Shown here: positions 1 to 8,984 of the stretch, one piece after another
Numbering within the stretch: position 1 is the stretch's first letter
How the letters are laid out: the number at the start of each line of letters is the position of its first letter
Assembly (NCBI GenBank): GCA_027622555.1
Contig: JAQBYJ010000007.1
Span: 1-64,000 of the forward strand
Length of the DNA stretch: 64,000 nucleotides
Origin: Verrucomicrobiota bacterium
GTDB lineage: Bacteria > Verrucomicrobiota > Verrucomicrobiia > Opitutales > UBA2995
Direction: 5' to 3'
The notes under the pieces: model-generated
Told to the model about the DNA's origin: nothing
Databases searched by the model: none
What the model saw: only the letters and a program-made list of their open reading frames with translations
Program-made: the position numbers and the translations under genes

Positions 1-26
1 AGCCTGAACTACGAACCAAAAAAAAG

Positions 27-51
27 AAAACCTTCCTTCCGGAAGGCTTTT
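27..51 (+). terminator. Hairpin, probable terminator of a gene upstream of the window
   Basis: A CCTTCC/GGAAGG stem with a TTCC loop is flanked by A-rich sequence on the left and CTTTT on the right, the shape of an intrinsic terminator. The gene it would serve lies outside the window, so the assignment is inferred. Confidence 0.45.
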
Positions 52-73
52 CGAACAGGGTCTAGATAGGATT

Positions 74-104
74 AAAAAGGTCGCCTTAACCGGCGGCCTT
101 TTTT
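74..104. terminator. Bidirectional intrinsic terminator
   Basis: The stem AAAAAGGTCGCC pairs with GGCGGCCTTTTT around a TTAACC loop, with one G-T mismatch pair. Both strands end in a T run, so it can stop the minus-strand methyltransferase gene ending at 125 as well as rightward transcription entering the window. Confidence 0.7.
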
Positions 105-124
105 GTTTTCTAATGGCGATGACT

Positions 125-1162
125 TTAAAGTTTCCAGGATTCGTTTGGCCTATAGCCCGAAAGGACCTGGAATTGTTGGCCCATGGAACCGGGATGTATG
201 AGGTGCATCAGGCTTTGTCGGTTTTCGTCGAATTGTCCAAGGTTGGCCGAGATTATTTGCTCAATACTTTTTGCTGCATGTTTAACAAAGAAGGCTTCCT
301 GGCTTTTGACGGCGATATTTTGAAAATTTGCACTCGTGAGACTTTCTTCCAACCAATCCCAACAAATGTGGCAAGTGAGGTCTTGCATCCCTGGTTGAGC
401 AATGAGGTCCGGTGATTGCTTATGCCTGAAATAGGATCTTGCTGTACCATAAGGAAAATCAGAAGCGAGCTGGGCCCAGGGCTTCCCATAATCAAGTGCT
501 ATAAATAATCCATTCCAATTAAGATTCAGGATAGTAGCTGCGAGCGATTTTGTGGCTAGCGGCAGGTCGATAATATAACCTTCAGGCGCATGAATGGGCA
601 GTTGGTTCTCGAAGTCGTCAACCTCCGGAGAAAGTGCGCTCAGGATTATTTCCGAAAGCTGCTTGTCTGATACATCTACCCCGAGCTCCTTCCAGCTTTC
701 CTCCAGGTAGACAATACGATGAAACGGTTGTGCATCGAAAAGCTCGTTTGAGAAAACGATACAATTGCCTGTGAAGTTTAATTCATCGTTTGGTCCGAAT
801 CTCAAATTATCGCGAAACGGACATTCCACCTTATCCCACCATCCCGGGTCTTTTTCGTAGCCAATCTCAACAAGAGTCCAGTCTTTCAAATCAATTGGCT
901 GTGCCTCTTGTTCCTGGAGAAGCGTGCTAGCCGCATTGGTTACCAAAGCTCCAAAAATGGGGCCGAGGCTTTGCGAAGTATAAAAATCTGTATCTTCTGA
1001 GCGACCAACCCGTTCCGCAGCTCTGCAATAATACCCGAATTCTGAGTCATAAAGTGCGAATTGAATGAAGTCCTTATAGTTAAGCTGATGGTTTGCAGGA
1101 CTTGCGTCTCGCATTTTATGGATCAGTTTGAGGGTATTTGGATGTGCTGGTGCAACACTCAT
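125..1162 (-). CDS. MidA-like (COG1565) SAM-dependent methyltransferase family protein
   Basis: The 345-residue protein resembles the MidA/NDUFAF7 family, whose mitochondrial member methylates an arginine in a complex I subunit. Family hallmarks are an N-terminal ALYDSEFGYY segment (about residues 37-46), FYTSQSLGPIFG (60-71) and, mid-protein, NELFDAQPFHR. The place where the SAM-binding glycine-rich loop is expected reads VEIGYEKDPGWW rather than the usual GxGxG, so this is a divergent branch and catalytic activity is uncertain. It is transcribed divergently from the CtpA-type protease, with about 70 bases between the two starts, and ends just before a bidirectional terminator. The bacterial substrate is unknown. 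Confidence 0.75.
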   Translation of the reverse strand: MSVAPAHPNTLKLIHKMRDASPANHQLNYKDFIQFALYDSEFGYYCRAAERVGRSEDTDFYTSQSLGPIFGALVTNAASTLLQEQEAQPIDLKDWTLVEIGYEKDPGWWDKVECPFRDNLRFGPNDELNFTGNCIVFSNELFDAQPFHRIVYLEESWKELGVDVSDKQLSEIILSALSPEVDDFENQLPIHAPEGYIIDLPLATKSLAATILNLNWNGLFIALDYGKPWAQLASDFPYGTARSYFRHKQSPDLIAQPGMQDLTCHICWDWLEESLTSANFQNIAVKSQEAFFVKHAAKSIEQIISANLGQFDENRQSLMHLIHPGSMGQQFQVLSGYRPNESWKL

Positions 1163-1231
1163 TTCGAAAGACTTGAAAAACCTGGGAAATATTGGGGTAT
1201 TAAGCAGTCTATTACATATGTGCTTTCTATT

Positions 1232-2479
1232 ATGAGACGAGATTTAACTGTTACGGTTTTTTGGGTTTCGATTCTTTCTACTGCTGCGCTTACGAACTTA
1301 AGTGATGTTTTTGGTGGAACGCGTGTGGCTCTGGGCAGCGACTTTCAATTTATTCAGGAAACCCTCAGCTTTACCTCAATCGCTTCAGATAAGACCGACG
1401 TTACCGAATCACCGGAGCAGGCAGGGAATGTCATCGATGATCTACTTCAGTCTCTCGATGAAAATTCTGAGTATTTGGCCCGCAAGGAAGCTGCCGAATT
1501 CGAAATAGAAACGGAACAACGTTATAGTGGAATAGGCGTCGAAGTAGAATGGTCCGATGATCGAGTTACTATTGTTTCACCATTTGAAGATAGTCCGGGT
1601 GAGTTAGCCGGACTTCTTCCAGGTGACCAAATCGTAAAAGTCGATGGAGAGTCGACGATCGGGAAATCCTACCGTGAGGTAGTAAACCTGCTTCGCGGAC
1701 CCCCAGATAGTAAAGTGAATTTTGATATATTTCGACCCTCGTCGAAAGTGGTTCTGTCTAAGGAAGTCATTCGGCGTGTTATCAAAATAGACAGTGTGCG
1801 AGGTGTTGAAATGCTTGAACCAGGAATCGGCTATATCCGAATAACTCAATTCGGAACGCAAACCTTCGATGAATTTGATTCGGCATTGGAAGAACTTGAA
1901 GACGAAGGGTTGGAAGGGCTGATTCTTGATCTGCGCAATAATCCTGGGGGTGTGCTTCCGGCTGCAGTTGAGATCGCGGGCGAGTTTTTCCCGAAAGGAG
2001 AAACGGTAGTGTACACTAAAGGGAAAAATCCTTCACAGAATAAGCGCTATACCTCGGAGTCCCAAATGAGGGAAGGTGACTATGCTATCGTCATTCTTGT
2101 AAATCGAGGGAGTGCCAGTGCTTCGGAAATTGTCGCCGGTGCTTTGCAAGACATTGGGCGCGCTAAGTTGGTTGGAACGAAAACCTTCGGTAAAGGATCC
2201 GTTCAAACGATTTTTCAATACCAGAGTGGTGATGCGATGCGCCTGACCACGGCCCTGTTCTTTACCCCGAGCGGCCGAGTCATTCACAAGCAGGGTATTG
2301 AGCCAGATGTGGTTGTCCCCATTGAGGAGATTGACCTGAGAAAGCTAATGCTTCAGCGGAGATATCTCCACAACCTGGGTGCGGAAGAATTCACGAGGAA
2401 ACATGGGTTTGATCCTATCATAGACGAACAATTGGAAGTGGCCTTGAAGGTCGTGCGCGCGCGTGCCTTGACCAGGTAA
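1232..2479 (+). CDS. S41-family C-terminal processing peptidase (CtpA/Prc type)
   Basis: This is a 415-residue exported serine protease of the carboxy-terminal processing family, which cleaves periplasmic proteins near their C termini. An N-terminal hydrophobic signal segment is followed by a PDZ domain (about residues 100-185, with LLPGDQIVKVDGE) and the S41 catalytic domain. The catalytic Ser lies in GSASASEI (Ser296) and the Lys in TFGKGSVQ (Lys321). Their 25-residue spacing is the one seen in characterised CtpB enzymes. The frame stays open upstream to 1061, but that stretch overlaps the divergent methyltransferase and would bury the signal peptide, so the ATG at 1232 is preferred. Confidence 0.9.
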   Translation: MRRDLTVTVFWVSILSTAALTNLSDVFGGTRVALGSDFQFIQETLSFTSIASDKTDVTESPEQAGNVIDDLLQSLDENSEYLARKEAAEFEIETEQRYSGIGVEVEWSDDRVTIVSPFEDSPGELAGLLPGDQIVKVDGESTIGKSYREVVNLLRGPPDSKVNFDIFRPSSKVVLSKEVIRRVIKIDSVRGVEMLEPGIGYIRITQFGTQTFDEFDSALEELEDEGLEGLILDLRNNPGGVLPAAVEIAGEFFPKGETVVYTKGKNPSQNKRYTSESQMREGDYAIVILVNRGSASASEIVAGALQDIGRAKLVGTKTFGKGSVQTIFQYQSGDAMRLTTALFFTPSGRVIHKQGIEPDVVVPIEEIDLRKLMLQRRYLHNLGAEEFTRKHGFDPIIDEQLEVALKVVRARALTR

Positions 2480-2571
2480 ACGCACTCAATTCAGCTGCTT
2501 TTTATTTTGTTTTTCCTTCATGATATTGTGCGTGCACTCAGAAATTAAGTTCTCTAGGGTCGACCGCTTTT

Positions 2572-3054
2572 ATGGAAAAAGTCTTACAATTACTTGTTGA
2601 GGGGGAGTCTCTTAACACACGCCAAATCGCGGCTGTGTTGAATTATTCAGAAGAGAAAGTGGAGGCGTGCCTGGAGGAGCTGAAGAAGAAAAACATTCTT
2701 CTTGGCTGGCGTCCGGTATTTAATCCTTCTGCTGAAATGGATGAAGTTGTTCGCGCTGTAATTGAAGTGAAAATCAAGCCTGAGAGAGGTGGTGGTTTCG
2801 ATAAGCTGGCTGAGCGGATCAGTCGTTTCGATGAAGTAGAAAGTTGTTACCTGATGTCTGGTGGTTACGATCTACAAGTGGTTGTAAAGGGGAAACAGCT
2901 GAGTCAGGTCGCCGGCTTCATTTCAGAGCGCCTGGCGACAATTGACGGTGTCCTTTCGACTGCGACCCATTTTTTATTACGTACCTACAAAGAGCAAGGT
3001 TTCCTCTTACCGGGTTTTGGCGACGATTCTGAGAAACCAAAAGTTAGCCCGTGA
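2572..3054 (+). CDS. Lrp/AsnC-family transcriptional regulator
   Basis: The 160-residue protein has an N-terminal winged-helix region (about residues 1-60, with an RQIAAVLNYSEEKVEACL helix-turn-helix pattern) and a C-terminal RAM/ACT-like ligand-binding region (about 62-140, IEVKIKPERGGGFDKLAERI and YDLQVVVKG). Lrp/AsnC proteins usually sense amino acids and control amino acid metabolism. The gene ends in a GTGA overlap with the following aminotransferase, so the two are very probably translationally coupled and the aminotransferase is the obvious candidate target. The effector is not predictable from sequence. Confidence 0.85.
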   Translation: MEKVLQLLVEGESLNTRQIAAVLNYSEEKVEACLEELKKKNILLGWRPVFNPSAEMDEVVRAVIEVKIKPERGGGFDKLAERISRFDEVESCYLMSGGYDLQVVVKGKQLSQVAGFISERLATIDGVLSTATHFLLRTYKEQGFLLPGFGDDSEKPKVSP

Positions 3055-4226
3055 ACACGACCGAAGAAACAACCTCATTTGTCGCCCAACATGTTCGCGA
3101 GATGCCCCGATCAGGCATTCGCGAATTTTTTGAATTGGTGCAAGCTGCAGACAATGTGATTTCACTTGGAATCGGTGAACCCGATTTTGTTACTCCCTGG
3201 CATATTCGCGAAGCGGCGATTTACGCACTTGAAAAGGGTAAGACCGGTTATACCTCCAACTTAGGGCTCCTCAAATTGCGGAAATCTGTGTCCAAGTACA
3301 TAAGCAAAGAATTTGAGGTAGAGTACAATCCTGAAAAAGAAATCCTGATCTCCGTTGGTGTTTCTGAAGCCTTGGATATAGCACTCCGAGCGGTGGTTAA
3401 TCCAGGTGACAAGGTTATGTTCCATGAACCCTGCTACGTATCCTATCATCCAACGGTTTTGATGACCCATGGTATTGGTGTGAAGGTTGCCACGAAGGAG
3501 GAGGATAACTTCGCCCTCGATCCCAAACGGCTTTGGGACCATTGGGAACCGGGAGTAAAAGTGCTCTTACTTAATTTCCCTACGAATCCAACTGGTGGTA
3601 CGGTAACGAGGGAACAGCTACTTGAGATCGCACGCTTTGCCCAGGAAAAGGACATTCTGGTTATAAGTGATGAAATATATGCGGAGCTAACCTTTGAAGG
3701 AAAGCACACTTCGATTGCCAGTCTACCGGGGATGCGCGACCGTACTATTTTACTACATGGCTGTTCAAAAGCCTTTGCGATGACAGGTTTCCGCATTGGG
3801 TTTGCCTGCGCCAATGCAGAGCTGACGGAAGCCATGATGAAAGTGCATCAATACAGTATGTTGTGCGCTCCGATATTGAGTCAGGAAGCCGCGGTGGAAG
3901 CTTTGGAAAACGGCGCGGACTCCGTGGCTCGAATGAAGGAGCAATATCAGCGCCGCCGCGATCTGATTGTGCGAAAGCTGAATGCCTCCGGGCTGACCTG
4001 CTATCTTCCCAATGGGACATTTTACGCGTTTCCTTCTATTAAATCGACTGGCTTGGATTCCAAGAGCTTTTCCATGAAATTGTTTGAAGACCGCCGGGTG
4101 GCGGCTGTTCCTGGGACTGCGTTTGGAGAAAGTGGCGAAGGCTTTATTCGCTGCAGTTACTCAACCAGTTACGAAAACTTGATTCTGGCAACCGACTTGA
4201 TAGACGCATTTGTTCAGGGACTTTGA
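3051..4226 (+). CDS. Class I/II pyridoxal-phosphate aminotransferase
   Basis: A 391-residue fold-type I aminotransferase of the aspartate/aromatic aminotransferase group, cytoplasmic. The pattern GIGEPDF near the N terminus, NFPTNPTGG mid-protein, and the PLP-binding lysine in CSKAFAMTGFRIG (Lys240) are all present. The start is GTG at 3051, overlapping the stop of the Lrp/AsnC gene by four bases. The coupling suggests the pair forms a small amino-acid-responsive operon. Substrate specificity cannot be fixed: aspartate, aromatic or N-acetyl-diaminopimelate transaminases (AspC, PatA types) all look similar at this level. Confidence 0.88.
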   Translation: MNTTEETTSFVAQHVREMPRSGIREFFELVQAADNVISLGIGEPDFVTPWHIREAAIYALEKGKTGYTSNLGLLKLRKSVSKYISKEFEVEYNPEKEILISVGVSEALDIALRAVVNPGDKVMFHEPCYVSYHPTVLMTHGIGVKVATKEEDNFALDPKRLWDHWEPGVKVLLLNFPTNPTGGTVTREQLLEIARFAQEKDILVISDEIYAELTFEGKHTSIASLPGMRDRTILLHGCSKAFAMTGFRIGFACANAELTEAMMKVHQYSMLCAPILSQEAAVEALENGADSVARMKEQYQRRRDLIVRKLNASGLTCYLPNGTFYAFPSIKSTGLDSKSFSMKLFEDRRVAAVPGTAFGESGEGFIRCSYSTSYENLILATDLIDAFVQGL

Positions 4227-4321
4227 TGAGTGCTTTGCTCTACACTGGATAAACTAAAGTAGACCTTTTTGATTTTAAGTTGGTTTATTTCTGGTGAGTT
4301 GTTATCAGAGGCGGTTTTCCT

Positions 4322-5713
4322 ATGGAATTTGCGCACAAAAGCGTCGCCCTTGTCGGTCGACCAAATGTTGGTAAGAGTCGTTTGTTTAACGCGCTTGCCG
4401 GCCGTCGTTTGTCTATTGTTCATGATCGACCTGGAGTAACTCGAGACGTTGTTTCCTATGAATTGGATTCTGGCCACGTTTTGATGGATACCGGAGGTAT
4501 TGGGATAAAACCAGAAATGACTCCGGCTTTGATCCAGGCTGCAGCGGAACAACAAGTAGACTTCGCAATAAAAGCAGCTGACATGGTTCTTTTTGTGACA
4601 GATGGGCTTGATGGATTGACGCCTCTTGATGAAATGGTTGCCGAGCATCTTCGATCAAGTGGCAAGCCGGCCTGGGTGGTTGTTAACAAAATTGACGGAC
4701 CCGAGCACGATTTTAAAATCCACGAGTTCCATAAACTAGGCCTGAAGGGAGTGATGTACACATCCGCAGAACACCGACGTGGAATCAATGAGCTTCGCGA
4801 GTTCATCGTGGAAATATTGGGCGAAGTGCCGAAATCTGAGATGGTCGAGGATTCGAGAATCCGTATTTCATTTGTTGGTCGACCGAATGTGGGTAAGTCA
4901 TCTCTTTGTAATACGCTCCTGCAAGAGGAGCGAATGATTGTCAGCGACATTGCAGGTACAACTCGCGATGCAATCAGTCAGGACCTTGATTTTGAAAATA
5001 AATCCGGAGAACTTCTCGAGTTTAGTCTTATCGATACTGCTGGTCTGCGCCGTAAGACCAAGATTATCGATCCAGTCGAATATTTTTCTGCTGTCCGCGT
5101 TGAGGAGACGATCGCACGCAGCGATGTGGTATTCCTGGTTCTTGATGCCATGGAGGGTGTGACCAAGCAGGATAAATTGATCGCTGGTGAGATTCTCAAC
5201 AAAGGAAAGGGGATCATTATTTTGGTAAACAAGTGGGACCTGGCTGTTGAAACCTTCGATCAATACAATTTGCCCGGTTATAAGGACCTCTTTGACTTCA
5301 AAAGAAAATTTGCCGAATCTGTGAGAAAGGAAATATTCACGCTCCCTGATTCACCCATACTTTTTGTATCGGCTCGAACCAGCTTTCGTGTTGACGATAT
5401 CTTAACTGAAGCCGCCTCCATTTATAAAAAATTGTTCGCTCAAATTCCGACCGGGAAGCTCAATCAGGTTATCCAGCGTTACTTGGATCAAACCCCACCA
5501 CGGTTGGTGCAAAAGATCCGCTTTAAAATATATTACGCTGTTCAGATCTCCACCCGCCCGATTAAGTTTAAATTGTTCTGCAATCAGGCCGGACGTTTGG
5601 ATGAAGCCTACCGCCGCTTTCTTCAAAGTAAATTGTTGGAAGAATTTCAACTTCAAGGCTGTCCTTTGCTTTTTGATTTGGAAGGGAAGAAGCCGCCGAA
5701 GAAATTTTCCTAA
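4322..5713 (+). CDS. der: Ribosome biogenesis GTPase Der (EngA)
   Basis: A 463-residue double-GTPase that acts in assembly of the 50S ribosomal subunit. Two tandem G domains are obvious: the first has GRPNVGKSRL, DRPGVTRD, DTGG and NKID; the second has GRPNVGKSSL, DTAG and NKWD. They are followed by a C-terminal KH-like domain of about 110 residues. All G motifs are intact and the length is typical. It stands 95 bases after the aminotransferase and 38 bases before fmt, so a der-fmt transcription unit is plausible. Confidence 0.97.
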   Translation: MEFAHKSVALVGRPNVGKSRLFNALAGRRLSIVHDRPGVTRDVVSYELDSGHVLMDTGGIGIKPEMTPALIQAAAEQQVDFAIKAADMVLFVTDGLDGLTPLDEMVAEHLRSSGKPAWVVVNKIDGPEHDFKIHEFHKLGLKGVMYTSAEHRRGINELREFIVEILGEVPKSEMVEDSRIRISFVGRPNVGKSSLCNTLLQEERMIVSDIAGTTRDAISQDLDFENKSGELLEFSLIDTAGLRRKTKIIDPVEYFSAVRVEETIARSDVVFLVLDAMEGVTKQDKLIAGEILNKGKGIIILVNKWDLAVETFDQYNLPGYKDLFDFKRKFAESVRKEIFTLPDSPILFVSARTSFRVDDILTEAASIYKKLFAQIPTGKLNQVIQRYLDQTPPRLVQKIRFKIYYAVQISTRPIKFKLFCNQAGRLDEAYRRFLQSKLLEEFQLQGCPLLFDLEGKKPPKKFS

Positions 5714-5751
5714 CCGCTTACTGCGGATATAAATATTTAGCGAATAATTGG

Positions 5752-6777
5752 ATGTCACACCTACCACCCGTTCGATTGGTTTTTATGGGATCTGATCCCA
5801 TAGTTCTGCCAACCCTGGGTTATGTATTAAGTAGAAACGATCTTGTCGAAATGGTTGCCGTATACACTCAACCTGACAGGGCTCGCGGTCGTGGTCAAAA
5901 AGTTCAACCGAATGAAGTTAAGACCTGGGCAATGGAGCATTCGATCCCTGTGGTTCAGCCTGAATCTTTTGGGGAGGAGGAGATTGCGGACTTAGAGAAA
6001 TGGAAGGCAGGAATCATTTTGGTTATGGCCTACGGTCACCTTCTTCCGCAGAAGGTTTTGGACTCCGCGGCTCTTGGTATTTACAATATTCATACTTCGC
6101 TTTTACCAGCGCTTCGCGGGGCATCGCCGATTGAAACCGCGGTTGCTTCTGGTGTGGCGGAGAGCGGTGTTACCCTAATGCAGTTGGTTATGAAAATGGA
6201 TGCTGGTCCCATTTGTGGCCAGTTAAGTGTACCCAAAGATGACTTGGAAACGGGTGGAAGTTATCGAAAGAAACTAGCGAATGCGAGTCCCGGATTGTTG
6301 AAGGTGCATTTGCCTTCTATAGTCGAAGGATCGATAGGTCCCCAGAAGCAGAATGAATCGGCTGTCACCTATTGCCGACTATTAGTGAAGCAAGATGGGC
6401 AATTGGACTTTAATCATCCGGCTCGGGATTTGGCACAACGTATTAATGGGCTCAACCCCTGGCCAGGATGTTTTGCCGAATTGAATGAGGTTATACTTAA
6501 GGTAGGAACCGCGAGTTGGTCAGATGAGAACTGTAGTCAAGAACCTGGGGTAATATTGAAATGTGACCAGAGCGGAGTATCTGTTTCGACAGTGGATGGA
6601 GTCTTGAATTTGCTGACTTTGCAAAAGCCTGGAGGCAGAATGCTGCCTGCCGATGACTTTTTGCGTGGCTTCCCGATCCAGCCTGGTTCACGGTTTGTCA
6701 GTCATTCAATGCATCCCTTAGTCACAAAGAAACCGGTTTCTCATAAAAGAGTCTTTCAACTTTATGCGAAACCATAG
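5752..6777 (+). CDS. fmt: Methionyl-tRNA formyltransferase
   Basis: The 341-residue cytoplasmic enzyme formylates the methionyl group of initiator tRNA using 10-formyl-tetrahydrofolate. The N-terminal formyltransferase domain carries the family signature NIHTSLLPALRGASPI (about residues 111-126), preceded by VYTQPDRARGRG and VMAYGHLLP. The C-terminal OB-like domain follows from about residue 210 (INGLNPWPGCFAEL). It is somewhat longer than the usual 310-320 residues because of a C-terminal tail. It lies directly after der and before a LysM protein. Confidence 0.95.
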   Translation: MSHLPPVRLVFMGSDPIVLPTLGYVLSRNDLVEMVAVYTQPDRARGRGQKVQPNEVKTWAMEHSIPVVQPESFGEEEIADLEKWKAGIILVMAYGHLLPQKVLDSAALGIYNIHTSLLPALRGASPIETAVASGVAESGVTLMQLVMKMDAGPICGQLSVPKDDLETGGSYRKKLANASPGLLKVHLPSIVEGSIGPQKQNESAVTYCRLLVKQDGQLDFNHPARDLAQRINGLNPWPGCFAELNEVILKVGTASWSDENCSQEPGVILKCDQSGVSVSTVDGVLNLLTLQKPGGRMLPADDFLRGFPIQPGSRFVSHSMHPLVTKKPVSHKRVFQLYAKP

Positions 6778-6817
6778 TATGAATGGGTTGATCTGACCTT
6801 TTGAAGGAGTTCCGTCT

Positions 6818-7429
6818 ATGAAGCTAAAGCAATTCACCATCTATTTTTCTCTATTAGTTGTTCCGTTCCTTTGGGTAATGGGACAAAACTATTCTCCGCC
6901 TACCCGCATGGTCGGAGGTGCCGGTACGGCAAGTCTGTCTCAGGATGTTGCCTTGCTCAAAGAACAGTTGGGCGAAATGCGGTTTGAAGTTGAGCGACTG
7001 TTACGCGAAAATGAGTCGTTGCAACTGAGGATTAAAAAAGTCGAAGCCCAAAGCTCATCCGCTGTAAGTGATGTCGTCTTTCGTCAAGAGCTAGCCTCCT
7101 TGTACGCGGAGATTAACCGGCTAAATAAAACTCAAAGGGAGGAGCTTCTTACACAAATCAGCAAACAGATCAGGGCACTCGCGAAAGAAATTGAAAAAAC
7201 TCCAACTACTGGTGGTAGTTCTCAGCCTTCAGTTCCAGTTGTATTTGACCCGAAATCTTATCCACAAACCGGAATTCTTTATATTGTAAAGCCGGGAGAC
7301 ACACTTTCGAAAATAGCGAGTAGCGTTGGCTCGACAGTTTCCTACATTATTCACGCAAACGAAATTCCAGATCCTGATCGTTTGAAAATCGGGCGTGAGC
7401 TCTTTTTACCCATTGACAATCAAAATTAA
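6818..7429 (+). CDS. Exported coiled-coil protein with a C-terminal LysM domain
   Basis: The 203-residue protein begins with a signal peptide (about residues 1-23), continues with a heptad-rich coiled coil (about 45-125) and ends with one LysM domain (about 155-200: ILYIVKPGDTLSKIAS then NEIPDPDRLKIGRELFLPI). LysM domains bind N-acetylglucosamine-containing glycans, so this is probably a periplasmic peptidoglycan-binding protein. A GAAGGAG-like ribosome binding site precedes the ATG. It ends six bases before parB, suggesting co-transcription. No enzymatic domain is present. Confidence 0.8.
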   Translation: MKLKQFTIYFSLLVVPFLWVMGQNYSPPTRMVGGAGTASLSQDVALLKEQLGEMRFEVERLLRENESLQLRIKKVEAQSSSAVSDVVFRQELASLYAEINRLNKTQREELLTQISKQIRALAKEIEKTPTTGGSSQPSVPVVFDPKSYPQTGILYIVKPGDTLSKIASSVGSTVSYIIHANEIPDPDRLKIGRELFLPIDNQN

Positions 7430-7435
7430 CATTTC

Positions 7436-8395
7436 ATGGCGAAACGAAAAACAGGTTTAGGTCGAGGTCTCGGCAGTCTCATTTCAGGCGGTGTTGCGAA
7501 GCAGGAACCCGCAAAGAAAGTTACTAAAGATACGATTACCGAAAAAAACGATTCAGTGGTAGCATCAAATGATGTCCCGCTGGAGGCCGTTTCCGCAAAT
7601 GGTTTTCTCGAACTGGCGATTTCCGCTATCGAGCCAAATCCATACCAGCCAAGAAGAGATTTTATTGAGGAACAGCTTAATGAATTGGCGGAGAGCATTC
7701 GGTCGGAGGGACTACTTCAGCCGATCGTGGTCCGCAAAGTTGGGAAGAATTACCAGCTTATCGCGGGAGAGCGCCGCTGGCGCGCATGCAAACAGCTAAA
7801 TTTAAAAACGATTCCTGCCAGGCTCGTTGAAGCCAGCGATTCTTCTTCAGCGACTCTGAGCCTGATCGAAAATTTACAGCGTGAAGGACTGAATCCAGTG
7901 GAAGAAGCCCTAGGCTACGCCAGTTTACTTCGAGATTTTGATCTAACCCAAGAACAGGTCGGCGAAAGAGTAGGGAAGGGTAGAGCTACGATCGCCAATG
8001 CGCTTCGCTTGCTGCAACTTGGAAAAGAAATCCAGGGTTTTTTGCGCAAGGGGCATCTTTCGACAGGTCATGCCAAAGTACTTCTTGGTGTGGAGGAACC
8101 TGCTCAGCGAGACATGCTTGCACGGCGGATTATCGAAGATGGATCCAGTGTTCGTGAAACCGAACGCCTGGCTCGGCTGCTTAAAGAATCTCCTGGTCAG
8201 CCTGCCGCTAAAGTTAAGGCTGCCAGACCTGCTGGGGAAATGGGTGCAATTAAAGAACTTGAAGACAAGATTTCAAAACGATTCAAAACACGCGCATCCA
8301 TCAAGCATGCTCCCAAGAAAGGCCGTATAACGATTGAGTATTTTGGAAATGACGATCTTACCCGAATACTTGAAGAAATGGGGGTCGAATCGTAA
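7436..8395 (+). CDS. parB: Chromosome partitioning protein ParB
   Basis: A 319-residue ParB-family CTPase/DNA clamp that loads at parS sites for origin segregation. The N-terminal domain contains PNPYQPRRDF and the CTP-binding GERRWRA box. A central helix-turn-helix region follows (LTQEQVGERVGKGRATIANALRLLQL), and the C-terminal dimerisation domain is at about residues 275-319. The KTGLGRGLGSLI N-terminal segment is the motif that contacts and stimulates ParA in other systems. No parA lies next to it in this window, and I saw no full parS palindrome here. It is followed after 69 bases by secG. Confidence 0.95.
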   Translation: MAKRKTGLGRGLGSLISGGVAKQEPAKKVTKDTITEKNDSVVASNDVPLEAVSANGFLELAISAIEPNPYQPRRDFIEEQLNELAESIRSEGLLQPIVVRKVGKNYQLIAGERRWRACKQLNLKTIPARLVEASDSSSATLSLIENLQREGLNPVEEALGYASLLRDFDLTQEQVGERVGKGRATIANALRLLQLGKEIQGFLRKGHLSTGHAKVLLGVEEPAQRDMLARRIIEDGSSVRETERLARLLKESPGQPAAKVKAARPAGEMGAIKELEDKISKRFKTRASIKHAPKKGRITIEYFGNDDLTRILEEMGVES

Positions 8396-8464
8396 TTCAG
8401 GAATTGACTTGCACTGTAAGAACTCGGTGAGCAAATTAGCGCGTTTTTTCGGAACAGCAGATAC

Positions 8465-8938
8465 ATGAATATTTTAATAGCACTTTTAAGCTTAGGTTTG
8501 ATCCTTCTTTGTTTCTTCACACTCTTGGTTGTTATGGTTCAAAAACCAAAAGGTGACGGAGGTATGGGCGCTGCTTTGGGTGGTGGAGCCATGGAAGCTG
8601 CACTTGGAGCGGAAACAGGATCGTTACTTACGAAAATCACAAGGACCTCCGTTATTTCTTTTTTCGTCCTCACCTTTATCCTCTACCTAATAAACATAGC
8701 CTCTAATAAGAGGATTGATCAGGAGGCGAGTGAAAATCTGCTAAGTGAAATTGCGGCCGAATCTGCTGCAGGTGCAAATTCGACAGAAGCTACCGCGGAC
8801 AGCGCGCTACAGCAAATTCTCGGACTTGGTGAAGGTTCAGCTGGGGCAGTAGCGACTGAAACTGAGGCAGTTGCCGAAGACGTTGTAGACCAGGTGGAAG
8901 GTGCAAAAGCTGAAGCTGAAAAAGCTACTAACCCTTAA
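8465..8938 (+). CDS. secG: Preprotein translocase subunit SecG with long C-terminal extension
   Basis: The first about 80 residues match SecG: a transmembrane helix (about 3-25), the cytoplasmic VVMVQKPKGDGGMGAALGGG loop and a second helix (about 58-76). SecG associates with SecYE and assists SecA-driven translocation. The protein is 157 residues, roughly twice the usual 75-110, because of an acidic, Ala/Glu-rich low-complexity tail without any recognisable domain. Only the SecG core is assigned a function here. Confidence 0.9.
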   Translation: MNILIALLSLGLILLCFFTLLVVMVQKPKGDGGMGAALGGGAMEAALGAETGSLLTKITRTSVISFFVLTFILYLINIASNKRIDQEASENLLSEIAAESAAGANSTEATADSALQQILGLGEGSAGAVATETEAVAEDVVDQVEGAKAEAEKATNP

Positions 8939-8984
8939 TTTGGTCTTCTGCAACAAGCACAGTTTTCTGAGGTCAAAAAACCTC

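Noticed and set aside
113-415. 100-codon plus-strand frame near the left edge
   Set aside because: It lies antisense to the MidA-like gene and has no family features.
7258-7266. TTATCCACA, a perfect DnaA box, close to parB
   Set aside because: A single copy inside the LysM gene, with no cluster of boxes, AT-rich unwinding region or dnaA/dnaN nearby; not evidence of an origin.
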